Shown here: one piece after another, positions 25,613-34,005 of the stretch
Layout: each line of letters begins with the position of its first letter
Numbering within the stretch: position 1 is the first letter of the stretch
Source: an uncultured Coriobacteriaceae bacterium
Lineage (GTDB): Bacteria > Actinomycetota > Coriobacteriia > Coriobacteriales > Eggerthellaceae
NCBI GenBank assembly: GCA_937937585.1
Contig: CALDCB010000011.1
Coordinates: 62,001-126,000, forward strand
Direction: 5' to 3'
Length of the DNA: 64,000 nucleotides
The notes under the pieces: model-generated
What the model was told of the DNA's origin: nothing
The model's input: the letters and a program-made list of their open reading frames with translations, nothing else
The model's database searches: none
Position numbers and translations under genes: made by a program

Positions 25613-26596
25613 TTGAGCGATCAGTCCATTGCCAGCATGCGCTCTCTTCTGAATCAACGCGGTGTTCTTCTTGCGCCTCTCGCTGGCGTGAGCGATTTGG
25701 TGTTTCGTCGAATCAACCGCGAGCACAAAGCCGATCTCACCTACACCGAAATGGTTTCTGCAAAGGGACTATCGTACGCAAACGAGAAGACCCGTCATCT
25801 TTTAGATCTCGCCGAAAACGAGGACATTGTCGCCGTTCAGGTTTTTGGGCACGAACCCGAGGTCATCGCACGAGAAGCCGCCTGGATCGAAGAGCAGCTT
25901 CAAGACAGACTGGCCTATATCGACATCAACATGGGTTGCCCTGCGCGAAAAATCGTGTCGAAAGGCGATGGCTCGGCCTTGATGAAAACGCCAGAACTTG
26001 CCTCTCAAATCGTCGAAAGCGTCTCTCAAGCGATCAACCATCCCGTCACGGTCAAATTCCGACGCGGATACAATACCGGCGACGATACCTGCGTCGAATT
26101 CGCCAAGCGCATGGAGCAGGCAGGCGCTTCAGCTTGTGCTGTTCACGGGCGCTTCGCCATGCAGATGTACAGCGGGCACGCGGATTGGGACGCCATCCGC
26201 AGGGTAGTGGATGCCGTGAACATCCCTGTTATTGGAAACGGCGACATCACGTCGGGGCAAGATGCTCTGAACATGCTCGGTGAAACCGGCTGTGCCGCCA
26301 TCATGATCGGACGAGCTGCCCAGGGAAACCCGTGGATTTTCGAAGAAGTGAAAGCCGCCAAAGAGGGGGTTGCCTGGAACCCACCAAGCACAACCGAGCG
26401 AATTCAGCTTGCCAAGCGCCACGCCGAATTAATGTCCCATCTTCCCGGTAAACCGCTTTCGCGCATGCGCAAGCACGCCATGTGGTATGTTGCGGGTCTC
26501 CCCGGAGCCTCCATCGCACGCGGCAAATTCAACCTGTGCAACACGCTTGACGACTTCAACGCAGTATTCGACGAACTGCTTGCTTACGAGAACTAG
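25613..26596 (+). CDS. dusB: tRNA-dihydrouridine synthase (DusB-like)
   Basis: FMN enzyme that reduces uridine to dihydrouridine in tRNA. The 327-residue protein carries LAPLAGVSDLVFR near residue 22, the catalytic-cysteine segment DINMGCPARKIV near residue 104, HGRFAMQMYSG near residue 180 and FMN-binding IGNGDI and IMIGRAAQGNPWIF. The start is TTG at 25613 with GAGGAG six bases upstream; the next ATG (25637) would lose residues but keep the fold, so the start is not certain. The exact Dus subtype is assigned by overall pattern only. Confidence 0.88.
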   Translation: MSDQSIASMRSLLNQRGVLLAPLAGVSDLVFRRINREHKADLTYTEMVSAKGLSYANEKTRHLLDLAENEDIVAVQVFGHEPEVIAREAAWIEEQLQDRLAYIDINMGCPARKIVSKGDGSALMKTPELASQIVESVSQAINHPVTVKFRRGYNTGDDTCVEFAKRMEQAGASACAVHGRFAMQMYSGHADWDAIRRVVDAVNIPVIGNGDITSGQDALNMLGETGCAAIMIGRAAQGNPWIFEEVKAAKEGVAWNPPSTTERIQLAKRHAELMSHLPGKPLSRMRKHAMWYVAGLPGASIARGKFNLCNTLDDFNAVFDELLAYEN

Positions 26597-26604
26597 GAAA
26601 CAAC

Positions 26605-27717
26605 ATGCCTCATGATCCCTATGGTGCGATGTACGTCCACATACCATTTTGCAAAAGCCGTTGCGCTTATTGCGATTTCGCAACTGAAGCCATTCCGAAC
26701 GATTCCAAGGCGATCGACGAGTATATCGAGAGTCTGGTCATCGACATAAGGCGTCAATCGAAGGCCGACGAACTCGGCTCGATCAAAACCATCTACATTG
26801 GCGGGGGCACGCCTTCCTACATCGGGCTTTCTCGCCTTTCCAGCCTGCTGTACGCCATCTCGCTTTCGGTCATCACAACGCGCCCGGATATGGAGTGGTC
26901 CATGGAGGCGAACCCTGAAAGCATCGACGAACGTCTGATCAGGGATATCTGGGCTATGGGAGTCAATCGTCTTTCGATCGGGGTACAAAGCTTCGACGAC
27001 GACGTGCTTTTATTTTTGGGAAGGCCGCATGATGCCGCTACGGCCAAACAGGCAGTGAAAACCGCGCAAAGTCGATTCACGAATATCAGCGTCGATCTGA
27101 TGTGCGGCATTCCGGGGCAATCGGATGAATCGTTTGCCGATAGTGTGAAAACAGCAATCGAACTAGGCGTTACCCATGTCAGCATCTACCCGCTCACCAT
27201 CGAGGAACACACCCCGTTCTACCGTGACGTGATGGCGGGCCGCATTCCCGAACCCGACGACGATGTTGAAGCTCGCCATATGAAAATAGCTCAGAGCATC
27301 CTTTTCGAGGCTGGCTTCGCTCGTTACGAGGTTGCGAGTTATGCCAAACCGGGCTATGAATGCAAGCACAACATCGCCTATTGGACTGGCGTGCCTTACA
27401 TCGGATTCGGCAGAAGCGCCGCTACTATGACCCAAAACGATGAACGCCGCATGCGCATGACCGACGGCGTCGTGACCGACGATCTCAGCCGCCCCGAACG
27501 AGAATCCGAGGATCTCATGCTTGGGATGCGTATGACGCGTGGCATTTCTCACGAACAACTCGATCAGGCGAAACTCTACCTTAACGGTGTAGACCAAGCC
27601 TTTGCCAAGCTGCAAGACGAGGGGCTGGTTACCTGCACTGACGAGGGCTTTGCGCCAACCGAGAAAGGCTGGCTTTGCGGCAACGAGCTTTACGGCGAGC
27701 TGTTTTCACTTGCCTAG
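26605..27717 (+). CDS. hemW: HemW-like radical SAM protein (heme chaperone family)
   Basis: A 370-residue radical SAM protein. The cluster motif CKSRCAYCDF (CxxxCxxC) lies near residue 16, followed by TIYIGGGTPSYI near residue 65 and MEANPESID near residue 103. The motif lacks the extra cysteine of true HemN, which points to HemW, a heme-binding chaperone, rather than coproporphyrinogen oxidase. It follows dus by eight bases and precedes hrcA, an order common in Gram-positive genomes. Confidence 0.88.
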   Translation: MPHDPYGAMYVHIPFCKSRCAYCDFATEAIPNDSKAIDEYIESLVIDIRRQSKADELGSIKTIYIGGGTPSYIGLSRLSSLLYAISLSVITTRPDMEWSMEANPESIDERLIRDIWAMGVNRLSIGVQSFDDDVLLFLGRPHDAATAKQAVKTAQSRFTNISVDLMCGIPGQSDESFADSVKTAIELGVTHVSIYPLTIEEHTPFYRDVMAGRIPEPDDDVEARHMKIAQSILFEAGFARYEVASYAKPGYECKHNIAYWTGVPYIGFGRSAATMTQNDERRMRMTDGVVTDDLSRPERESEDLMLGMRMTRGISHEQLDQAKLYLNGVDQAFAKLQDEGLVTCTDEGFAPTEKGWLCGNELYGELFSLA

Positions 27718-27794
27718 CAAATCTGTTGTCACCGCGCCCGAAAAGTGCCGTTAGGTAACGGTTCGGTGCAAATAGCGTTTTGAAACTGACTGGC

Positions 27795-27835
27795 TTAGCA
27801 CTCTCGCATCCATACTGCTAGAATACGAGTGCTGT
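27795..27835 (+). promoter_or_regulatory. hrcA promoter flanked by CIRCE-like half sites
   Basis: TTAGCACTC at 27795-27803 and GAGTGCTGT at 27827-27835 match the two arms of the CIRCE operator (TTAGCACTC-N9-GAGTGCTAA), but the spacer is 23 bases instead of 9. An extended -10 (TGCTAGAAT, hexamer 27819-27824) lies between the arms, and TTAGCA in the left arm is at a -35 distance. HrcA autoregulation is likely, with unusual half-site spacing. Confidence 0.6.
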
Positions 27836-27884
27836 TCTTATAACCGATCAGCAGATTCGTAAACATATCGAACAGGGAAGGGTG

Positions 27885-28901
27885 ATGGCAGTGCTATCCG
27901 ATCGTCGTCAGCGTGTTCTTTCTGCGCTGATCGAAGAGTACGTGGAACGTGCATTGCCCGTCGGCTCTAGAACCCTTACCGAGCGCTATCAGCTTGGGGT
28001 AAGTCCCGCTACGGTTCGCAATGAGCTTTCGGCCCTCGAGGAACAGGGATACATTTCGCAGCCCCACACCTCTTCGGGTCGTATTCCCACCGACTTCGGC
28101 TATCGCGCGTTCGTGGACGAACTCATCTCTTCGGGCGTGGTGCAAGGTGACGAACGCTCCAGGGCGGCCGTCACACGCCTCAGAAACAGCGCACGCGAAC
28201 TCGATGACCTGATGGAGCAAACTTCGGCAGCCCTTTCGCATCTTACCGACTGCCTTTCCATTGTTCTTGCTCCGGTAATTGAAGAGCGCAAGGTGCGCCA
28301 AATCACTCTGATCTCGCTTGATGCTCATCACGCGGTTATCGTCATCGTCACCAAATCGGGAGATGTTCTCAATCGCAAAATTGACTTCAAAGACGAAGTT
28401 TCCGCTGATGAATTGTCACGCGTTCAAAGGCTGCTGAACAACGCGTTCTGCGCGCGGTTAAGCGAAGCCGGTCGCATTTCCGATATTGCAACGCTTCTAA
28501 AAAGCGATGCTGCAGGTGATCCGCTTACAGCGCTTGTCATCGACGAGATCCTCGACTGCCTGAACGATTCGGACTCGAATCGTTCCCATCGCTTGGGAAT
28601 GTCCTCGCTTATGAAGAAACCCGAGTTCAGTCGGTCGGAATCTCTTCTTCCGATAATTCAGGCGTTCGACGACAACACGGTTCTCCTCGAACTCATGGAA
28701 TGCTCCACCGACGATATGCCCATCGTCAAAATCGGCGCCGAGAACAGCTCGAAGCTTCTTTCGGGTGTCTCGATTGTCGCCAGCCGTTACGGTCGCGGCG
28801 AGAACGAGGGGGTAGTCGCCGTCATCGGACCAACCAGAATGGATTACTCACGAGCGCTTAAGGCCGTCCATATGGCCAGCTCAGCCCTCGATGAAGACTA
28901 A
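27885..28901 (+). CDS. hrcA: Heat-inducible transcription repressor HrcA
   Basis: Repressor of heat-shock chaperone genes, binding CIRCE operators with help from GroEL. The 338-residue protein has an N-terminal winged helix (VGSRTLTERYQLGVSPATVRNEL near residues 26-48, given here as its key stretch VSPATVRNEL), the SSGRIPTDFGYRAFVD segment near residue 67, a GAF-like middle, and a C-terminal IVASRYGRGENEGVVAVIGPTRMDY-type ending (key residues GVVAVIGPTRMDY). ATG 27885 is chosen with GGGAAGGG just upstream; GTG 27882 and GTG 27891 are alternatives. dnaJ follows, but grpE and dnaK do not. Confidence 0.94.
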   Translation: MAVLSDRRQRVLSALIEEYVERALPVGSRTLTERYQLGVSPATVRNELSALEEQGYISQPHTSSGRIPTDFGYRAFVDELISSGVVQGDERSRAAVTRLRNSARELDDLMEQTSAALSHLTDCLSIVLAPVIEERKVRQITLISLDAHHAVIVIVTKSGDVLNRKIDFKDEVSADELSRVQRLLNNAFCARLSEAGRISDIATLLKSDAAGDPLTALVIDEILDCLNDSDSNRSHRLGMSSLMKKPEFSRSESLLPIIQAFDDNTVLLELMECSTDDMPIVKIGAENSSKLLSGVSIVASRYGRGENEGVVAVIGPTRMDYSRALKAVHMASSALDED

Positions 28902-28952
28902 GGCCGACCGCATATTGCAGGTTCGGATGAGAACTGAAAGGTAACGACTTCA

Positions 28953-30092
28953 ATGGCAAAAGATCTCTATGAAGTGCTCGGTGTTTCCCGCGATGCAACT
29001 GAAGACGAGATTAAAAAGGCGTTTCGACGCCAAGCTCGCAAACTCCACCCCGACGTGAACAAGGCGGAAGACGCCGAAGATCAGTTCAAGGAGCTTAACG
29101 AAGCCTACGATGTGCTCTCTGACGCCAACAAACGTGCTGCATACGATCGTTTCGGCACGATACCCGGCGCAGCAAGCGGTCAGGGTCCGTTCGGCGGCAG
29201 CGGCTACGTTGACTTCGACGACATCTTCGGCGGATTCGGAGGAATGGGCGACATCTTCAGCAGCTTCTTTGGCGGCGGGGCAGCCGGCGGCGCCCGCGTT
29301 CGTCAAGATGGTCGCGATATGGGCGTTGGCCTGCGCATTTCTCTTGAAGAAGCCGCGAGCGGCGTTAAGAAGGAGATCATCTACGATCGCCTGGCGCCGT
29401 GCCCCGAATGCGGCGGCAATGGCCTAGGCGAAAACGGACATGAAGCCACGTGTCCCGATTGCCACGGCACCGGTCGCGTTGTTACCGTCCAGCGCACTTT
29501 CTTGGGCGACATGCAATCAACTTCCACGTGCAAGCACTGCGGAGGCACCGGCAAGATCATCGAGAATGCGTGCCCCGAGTGCGAGGGTCAGGGACGCGTC
29601 CCCGATCGTCAGCGTGTTACCGTCGAGGTCCCCGCTGGTATCAGGGATGCCCAGCAACTTCGCGTTACCGGATTCGGTGAAGCAGGCGTTCGCGGTGCCG
29701 CCACCGGCGATCTTATCGTCACGTGCCGCATCCAGCCGCATGAGTTCTTCGAGCGCGACGGAGACAACCTTCACGCTCGCGCCAACGTCTCCATGGTGCA
29801 AGCTGCTCTTGGATGCGAGGTTGAGATCGATGGCATCTTGCCCGACGAGAAGATCAAAGTCCGCATTCCCGAGGGATGTCAGAACGATCAGGTCGTTCGC
29901 GTCAAAAACGCAGGAATGCCGCGTTTCAAGTCTTCCAATCGCGGCGACCTATACGTGCATGTTTCGGTCGAAATCCCTAGAAAGCTGAATAAGAAACAGC
30001 GCGAGATCCTCGAATCGCTTGCGCGAGAGCTTGGCGAAGACGTTTCCTCATCTCGCAATCCGCTTCAAAAATTGCGCGACGCGCTTAGTTAG
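28953..30092 (+). CDS. dnaJ: Chaperone protein DnaJ
   Basis: Co-chaperone that stimulates DnaK and delivers substrates. The 379-residue protein is full type I: J domain with HPDVN near residues 32-36, a Gly/Phe-rich stretch (near residues 70-110), a zinc-finger domain with four CxxCxGxG repeats (CPECGGNG, CPDCHGTG, CKHCGGTG, CPECEGQG) and the C-terminal substrate domain ending in SLARELGEDV. GAAAGG precedes the ATG. It lies 51 bases after hrcA, so control by HrcA through the upstream operator is likely. Confidence 0.96.
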   Translation: MAKDLYEVLGVSRDATEDEIKKAFRRQARKLHPDVNKAEDAEDQFKELNEAYDVLSDANKRAAYDRFGTIPGAASGQGPFGGSGYVDFDDIFGGFGGMGDIFSSFFGGGAAGGARVRQDGRDMGVGLRISLEEAASGVKKEIIYDRLAPCPECGGNGLGENGHEATCPDCHGTGRVVTVQRTFLGDMQSTSTCKHCGGTGKIIENACPECEGQGRVPDRQRVTVEVPAGIRDAQQLRVTGFGEAGVRGAATGDLIVTCRIQPHEFFERDGDNLHARANVSMVQAALGCEVEIDGILPDEKIKVRIPEGCQNDQVVRVKNAGMPRFKSSNRGDLYVHVSVEIPRKLNKKQREILESLARELGEDVSSSRNPLQKLRDALS

Positions 30093-30157
30093 CGTAAGGT
30101 ATTGAATCGACTCAAAAGCACAGCCAACACGAAAGCCCCAATAGAAAGGCACCTTTA

Positions 30158-30742
30158 ATGGCAACTGAGAACGTAAAGAAGACCACGCTTCGCCTTGTCG
30201 TCGGTCCCTGCGATGCAGAGCCGCTGCTTACTTGCGTGAAAGGCGTGACCGAGCTTGGCTTTGATTCCATGACGGTTTACCTTACCGCCCCCGAAACCGA
30301 AGTGTACGACGCCCTCAAGCCCTACGCCAGCATCCTCGAGAAGGGCGCCTCCCTTGATGCCAAGGACTGCAACCGCGAGGATATCCCTAAAGTTGCTTTC
30401 GTCGACTCTCTTGCCAGCGCTGTCACCCGCGATGGCAAGCCTGATGTATGCCTCATCTTCTCCGAAAAGTCCACCGAGTTCGCACCTATTCAGGATGCGG
30501 TAGCAAGCGCCGTTGCCGCTTATAGCGAGGCCGGCAAAACCGCTCCCTTCAATTGCACCATTGTTATTGGTCCCGCAAGCGGTATCACCGACTTCGATAT
30601 CGACGTTGTGAAATCCGTTTGCTCGAACGTCGGCGTGGGCTCGTTCTCCAACATCGTTGCAAGCGTTGATATCGCAGCAGTTGCCGGCTGCGCAATCGCT
30701 AGCTACGAGGTTAATGCCGCGTTTGAAAAAGCAAACGCTTAA
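30158..30742 (+). CDS. Conserved-looking protein of unknown function
   Basis: A 194-residue soluble protein that I do not recognise. There is no signal peptide or membrane helix. It holds six cysteines and alternating beta/alpha character: RLVVGPCDAEPLL, MTVYLTAPETEVYDAL, CTIVIGPASGITDFDIDVV, and a C-terminal Ala-rich helix. This could be a Rossmann-like fold, but no nucleotide-binding motif is evident. GAAAGG lies about 12 bases before the ATG. It is positioned between dnaJ and mtaB in the same direction, and codon use looks native and well expressed. Confidence 0.7.
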   Translation: MATENVKKTTLRLVVGPCDAEPLLTCVKGVTELGFDSMTVYLTAPETEVYDALKPYASILEKGASLDAKDCNREDIPKVAFVDSLASAVTRDGKPDVCLIFSEKSTEFAPIQDAVASAVAAYSEAGKTAPFNCTIVIGPASGITDFDIDVVKSVCSNVGVGSFSNIVASVDIAAVAGCAIASYEVNAAFEKANA

Positions 30743-30752
30743 CTTTGCATCA

Positions 30753-32024
30753 ATGAAGTTCCAAGTAATAAACCTGGGCTGCAAGGTCAACCGAGTCGAA
30801 TCGGATGACGTTGCAGCCTGCTTTCTTTCACAAGGTCTCGAACCCGCTTCGTCGCATGACGCAGACGTCGTCTTCGTCAACACCTGCACCGTTACGGGAG
30901 AAGCCGATAAGAAAGCACGCAAAGCCGTCCGCCATGCCCTCAACAACCATCCGAATGCTCGCGTGGTCGTATCGGGATGCGCCTCGGCCATCGATCCAGG
31001 CAAATTCCAAGAGATGGACCCTGCTCGCGTGGATGTCATAGGCCGCGCAGAGCTTGCCGGTTTCGTTCAAGGCATCATGTCTCGATCAACGACGCCGTAC
31101 TTGGAACCGGCCAATATCAAGAGCGATGACGCAGATCGCCTTCGTATCGGCGAAGGGTTCAACACGCGAGTCAACATCAAAGTGCAAGACGGTTGCGATA
31201 ACGCCTGCACGTACTGCATCGTTCATGTGGCCCGAGGCAAAGCCACTAGCCGAAACTTCAACGAAGTGGTGTCCGAGTGCGTGCGTTATGCGCAAAACGG
31301 TTCACGGGAAATCGTTCTTGCGGGAATCAATCTTGGATCTTATAACCACGAAGGCCGCATGCTCCCTGAGCTCCTGAACGAGCTTCTGTTCAAAACCGCT
31401 GGTTTACCCGACGCCGCTTCACCGGTTCGATTCCGTATCTCAAGCATCGAACCGGAATGCATCGATGATAAGCTCCTTCAGGTCATTGCGACTGCCAATG
31501 GCAGGGTCTGTCGTCATCTGCACCTTCCGCTTCAGGCAGGAAGCTCCAAAGTGCTTCGGGAAATGGCAAGGCGCTATTCCGCTGATCAATTCAAACAGCT
31601 TGTCGACACCATCTACCGCTTCGTTCCAACAATGTCCTTAAGCACCGATATCATCGTCGGATTCCCTGGCGAAACCGATGACGAATTCCAAGAAACGCTT
31701 GAACTTGCCGCCGCATGTCGATTCTCGAAGATCCATGTGTTCCCTTACTCCATGAGAGAGGGAACACGCGCAGCAAAAAGACCTGATCAGGTCCCCGCTG
31801 AAGTCAAGCAAAAGCGTGCAGCGCAGCTGCGTGAGCTCTCCGATGCACTAGCTCTAGCCGATTTCGAACGGCGCGTGGGGACTTACGAATCAGCTATCAT
31901 CGAACCGGACTTCGCCTTGACGGAAAGCTATCATGAAATCGAACGACCCGTGATCGGCGCAGTTGGAGATCTGATTTCGGTTAAGCTTGAATCCAACATG
32001 CTTCGGTCCCAACAATCAGAGTAG
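30753..32024 (+). CDS. mtaB: tRNA (t6A37) methylthiotransferase MtaB
   Basis: Radical SAM enzyme that adds a methylthio group to N6-threonylcarbamoyl-A37 in tRNA. The 423-residue protein has the N-terminal cluster domain with three cysteines (NLGCKVN, NTCTVTGEAD, VSGCAS), the radical SAM motif DGCDNACTYCIV near residue 145, and a short C-terminal TRAM-like region. The opening NLGCKVN..ES and the lack of a long TRAM domain favour MtaB over MiaB and RimO, both of which occur later in this window. The start ATG lies ten bases after the preceding gene; the longer frame would overlap it. Confidence 0.88.
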   Translation: MKFQVINLGCKVNRVESDDVAACFLSQGLEPASSHDADVVFVNTCTVTGEADKKARKAVRHALNNHPNARVVVSGCASAIDPGKFQEMDPARVDVIGRAELAGFVQGIMSRSTTPYLEPANIKSDDADRLRIGEGFNTRVNIKVQDGCDNACTYCIVHVARGKATSRNFNEVVSECVRYAQNGSREIVLAGINLGSYNHEGRMLPELLNELLFKTAGLPDAASPVRFRISSIEPECIDDKLLQVIATANGRVCRHLHLPLQAGSSKVLREMARRYSADQFKQLVDTIYRFVPTMSLSTDIIVGFPGETDDEFQETLELAAACRFSKIHVFPYSMREGTRAAKRPDQVPAEVKQKRAAQLRELSDALALADFERRVGTYESAIIEPDFALTESYHEIERPVIGAVGDLISVKLESNMLRSQQSE

Positions 32025-32033
32025 GGGGATGAC

Positions 32034-32501
32034 ATGGAAATCACCATCAATGCCGACTACCGAGAAGACGCACTCGAGAACGTGCCCGTTGAAAACCTCG
32101 CGATGTTTGTCATCTCGAGCGAGAACAAGCCCGAATCGACCGAGGTCTCTATCAACTTCGTCGACAACGACTCAATCAAAACGCTCAACAACGACTATCG
32201 AGGTGTCGACCTGGTCACCGACGTTCTTTCTTTCGAGTGCGACGGCATAGAAGACGAAGGATTCGCATGCCCCGAATTCGAAGTGTATGAACTTGGCGAT
32301 ATCGTTATCGCACCCGATGTTGCTGAAGCGCAGGCACAGGAGTTCGGGACGTCTTTCGAAGATGAAGTTAGCCTCCTCATCGTCCATGGTCTTCTGCATT
32401 TGTGCGGATACGACCACATGGAGGAAGACGAAGCCGAGATCATGGAAGGCAAGGAGCGCGCATTGCTAAGCTCCTTTTACGGCAGGCCATTCGCCCGCTA
32501 G
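32034..32501 (+). CDS. ybeY: Endoribonuclease YbeY
   Basis: Zinc-dependent RNase needed for 16S rRNA 3'-end maturation and ribosome quality control. The 155-residue protein carries the metal motif HGLLHLCGYDHMEEDE near residue 121 (HxxxHxxGxxH) and the upstream LNNDYRGVDLVTDVLSFE signature near residue 44. GGGGGAT lies before the ATG. It forms the conserved run ybeY-dgkA-era with the next two genes. Confidence 0.95.
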   Translation: MEITINADYREDALENVPVENLAMFVISSENKPESTEVSINFVDNDSIKTLNNDYRGVDLVTDVLSFECDGIEDEGFACPEFEVYELGDIVIAPDVAEAQAQEFGTSFEDEVSLLIVHGLLHLCGYDHMEEDEAEIMEGKERALLSSFYGRPFAR

Positions 32502-32513
32502 ACTGGTACAGCG

Positions 32514-32945
32514 ATGAAGATAGAAGACCGAAACGAAGACAAGCATTACGTCCGAGAGAGCGGTAGCAACGACCGTTCAGATTATTCGTTAGCAAAGGCA
32601 TTCAAAAACGCAGGCGCAGGAATCGCCTACGCGATGAAAACCCAACGCAACGTAAGAATCGATCTCGCATTCGCCGCAATCGCACTAACTTTGGGCTTTA
32701 TCCTAAAGATCAGCGTCACGCAATGGGCTGTCGTTTGCCTTTGCATTGGTTCGGTAATCGGCATGGAATGCATGAACACTGCCATTGAGTCAGTTGTCGA
32801 CCTTGTTTCGCCCGAGTACCATATCCTTGCCAAACACGCTAAAGATTGTGCTGCAGGGGCCGTTTACCTAGTCGCAATCGCATCGGCGGCCGTCGGTATC
32901 ATGATTTTCGTTCCCCATATCCTCTTGATGATCGGCCTTGCCTGA
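32514..32945 (+). CDS. dgkA: Diacylglycerol/undecaprenol kinase
   Basis: Small integral membrane kinase that phosphorylates diacylglycerol or, in Gram-positive bacteria, undecaprenol to support cell-wall lipid carrier recycling. The 143-residue protein has a polar 30-residue N-terminus and three membrane helices. The family signature GMECMNTAIESVVDLV lies near residue 82, and the amphipathic NAGAGIAYAMKTQRN near residue 34. Its end overlaps nothing but sits 28 bases before era. The Gram-positive preference for undecaprenol is family knowledge, not visible here. Confidence 0.92.
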   Translation: MKIEDRNEDKHYVRESGSNDRSDYSLAKAFKNAGAGIAYAMKTQRNVRIDLAFAAIALTLGFILKISVTQWAVVCLCIGSVIGMECMNTAIESVVDLVSPEYHILAKHAKDCAAGAVYLVAIASAAVGIMIFVPHILLMIGLA

Positions 32946-32973
32946 TCGTCTTCCGCATATAGAAAGGATAACC

Positions 32974-33900
32974 ATGGCATCCACAATGGGTCATGTTGAA
33001 GGTAGGGAATTCAGGTCGGGCTTCGTCACGTTCGTCGGCAGGCCGAACGCCGGCAAATCCACCCTCATCAACAACATCATGGGCAAAAAAATCGCCATCA
33101 CCTCAAACACCGCGCAAACAACGCGCCATCGCTTCCGCGCTGTTCTCACTCGCGATGATTTCCAGATGATTCTCGTTGACACCCCGGGTCTTCATAAGCC
33201 GCACGACGCCCTGGGCGAAGAACTGAACACATCCGCGCTGAAATCTCTTGAAGATGTCGATGCCGTATGCATGCTTGTCGACAGTTCTAAGGAAGTCGGA
33301 AGGGGCGACGAATGGGTTGCGTCTCAGCTCAATTCTGTTCGTGCCACTAAAATCCTCGTACTGTCAAAATGCGACCTCGTCAACGAAGAGCAACTTGCCG
33401 CCCAGATGGAAAAAGCACGCCAACTAGCTGATTGGGGCGCCGTGATGGTCTGTTCCGGCGAAACCGGAGAGGGCGTGGAAAACCTGGTCAACGACATCGC
33501 GGCTCTCTTGCCCGAGGGTCCGAAGTGGTTCCCCGACGATATGGAAACCGATCAGCCTATCGAGGTCGTCATTGCCGAGTTCATCCGTGAAAAGATCCTC
33601 CGCTCGTTTCACGACGAGGTGCCTCACGCCATCGGCGTGAAGGTCGAGGAAATGCGTTACAGCAAGCGCAACAAAACCAATGGCATCACCGCCATCGTTT
33701 ACGTCGAACGCGACAGCCAAAAGGGAATCATCATCGGCAAGGGCGGTAGCGCCATCAAGAAAATCGGCACGGAGGCTCGCGCCGATCTCGAACAACTGCT
33801 GGGCACCAAGGTGTTCCTTGACCTTTCCGTTAAAGTTAAGAAGAACTGGAGACGCGATGCCTCCCAAATCCGTCGTTTCGGATACGGCGAAGGCGCATAA
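32974..33900 (+). CDS. era: GTPase Era
   Basis: GTPase that binds 16S rRNA and checks small-subunit assembly. The protein has 308 residues. G1 GRPNAGKST lies near residue 21, followed by the switch region SNTAQTTRHR, G3 DTPGLHKP near residue 70 and G4 SKCD near residue 131. The C-terminal KH domain contains GIIIGKGGSAIKKIG near residue 263. The start at 32974 is preferred because AGAAAGG lies six bases upstream; an earlier in-frame ATG lies in the end of dgkA. Confidence 0.96.
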   Translation: MASTMGHVEGREFRSGFVTFVGRPNAGKSTLINNIMGKKIAITSNTAQTTRHRFRAVLTRDDFQMILVDTPGLHKPHDALGEELNTSALKSLEDVDAVCMLVDSSKEVGRGDEWVASQLNSVRATKILVLSKCDLVNEEQLAAQMEKARQLADWGAVMVCSGETGEGVENLVNDIAALLPEGPKWFPDDMETDQPIEVVIAEFIREKILRSFHDEVPHAIGVKVEEMRYSKRNKTNGITAIVYVERDSQKGIIIGKGGSAIKKIGTEARADLEQLLGTKVFLDLSVKVKKNWRRDASQIRRFGYGEGA

Positions 33901-33935
33901 ACGTTTGCAGGAATAGGGGAGATGGAATCGAAACG

Positions 33936-33961
33936 AATAGGGCGAACATGTTCGCCCTATT
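33936..33961. terminator. Palindromic hairpin after era
   Basis: Perfect 26-base palindrome with arms AATAGGGCGAAC and GTTCGCCCTATT, 35 bases after the era stop. There is only a weak T-run after it. It probably ends the ybeY-dgkA-era transcript. Confidence 0.6.
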
Positions 33962-34005
33962 TACCTTTACAATGAAGTCAAGTGCGAAAAAGGAGATTAG
34001 GCTTC

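Noticed and set aside
33936..33961. Palindrome containing CGAAC-AT-GTTCG, like a LexA box
   Set aside because: The two half sites are 2 bases apart instead of 4, and the element lies after era rather than in a promoter, so a terminator hairpin is more likely.
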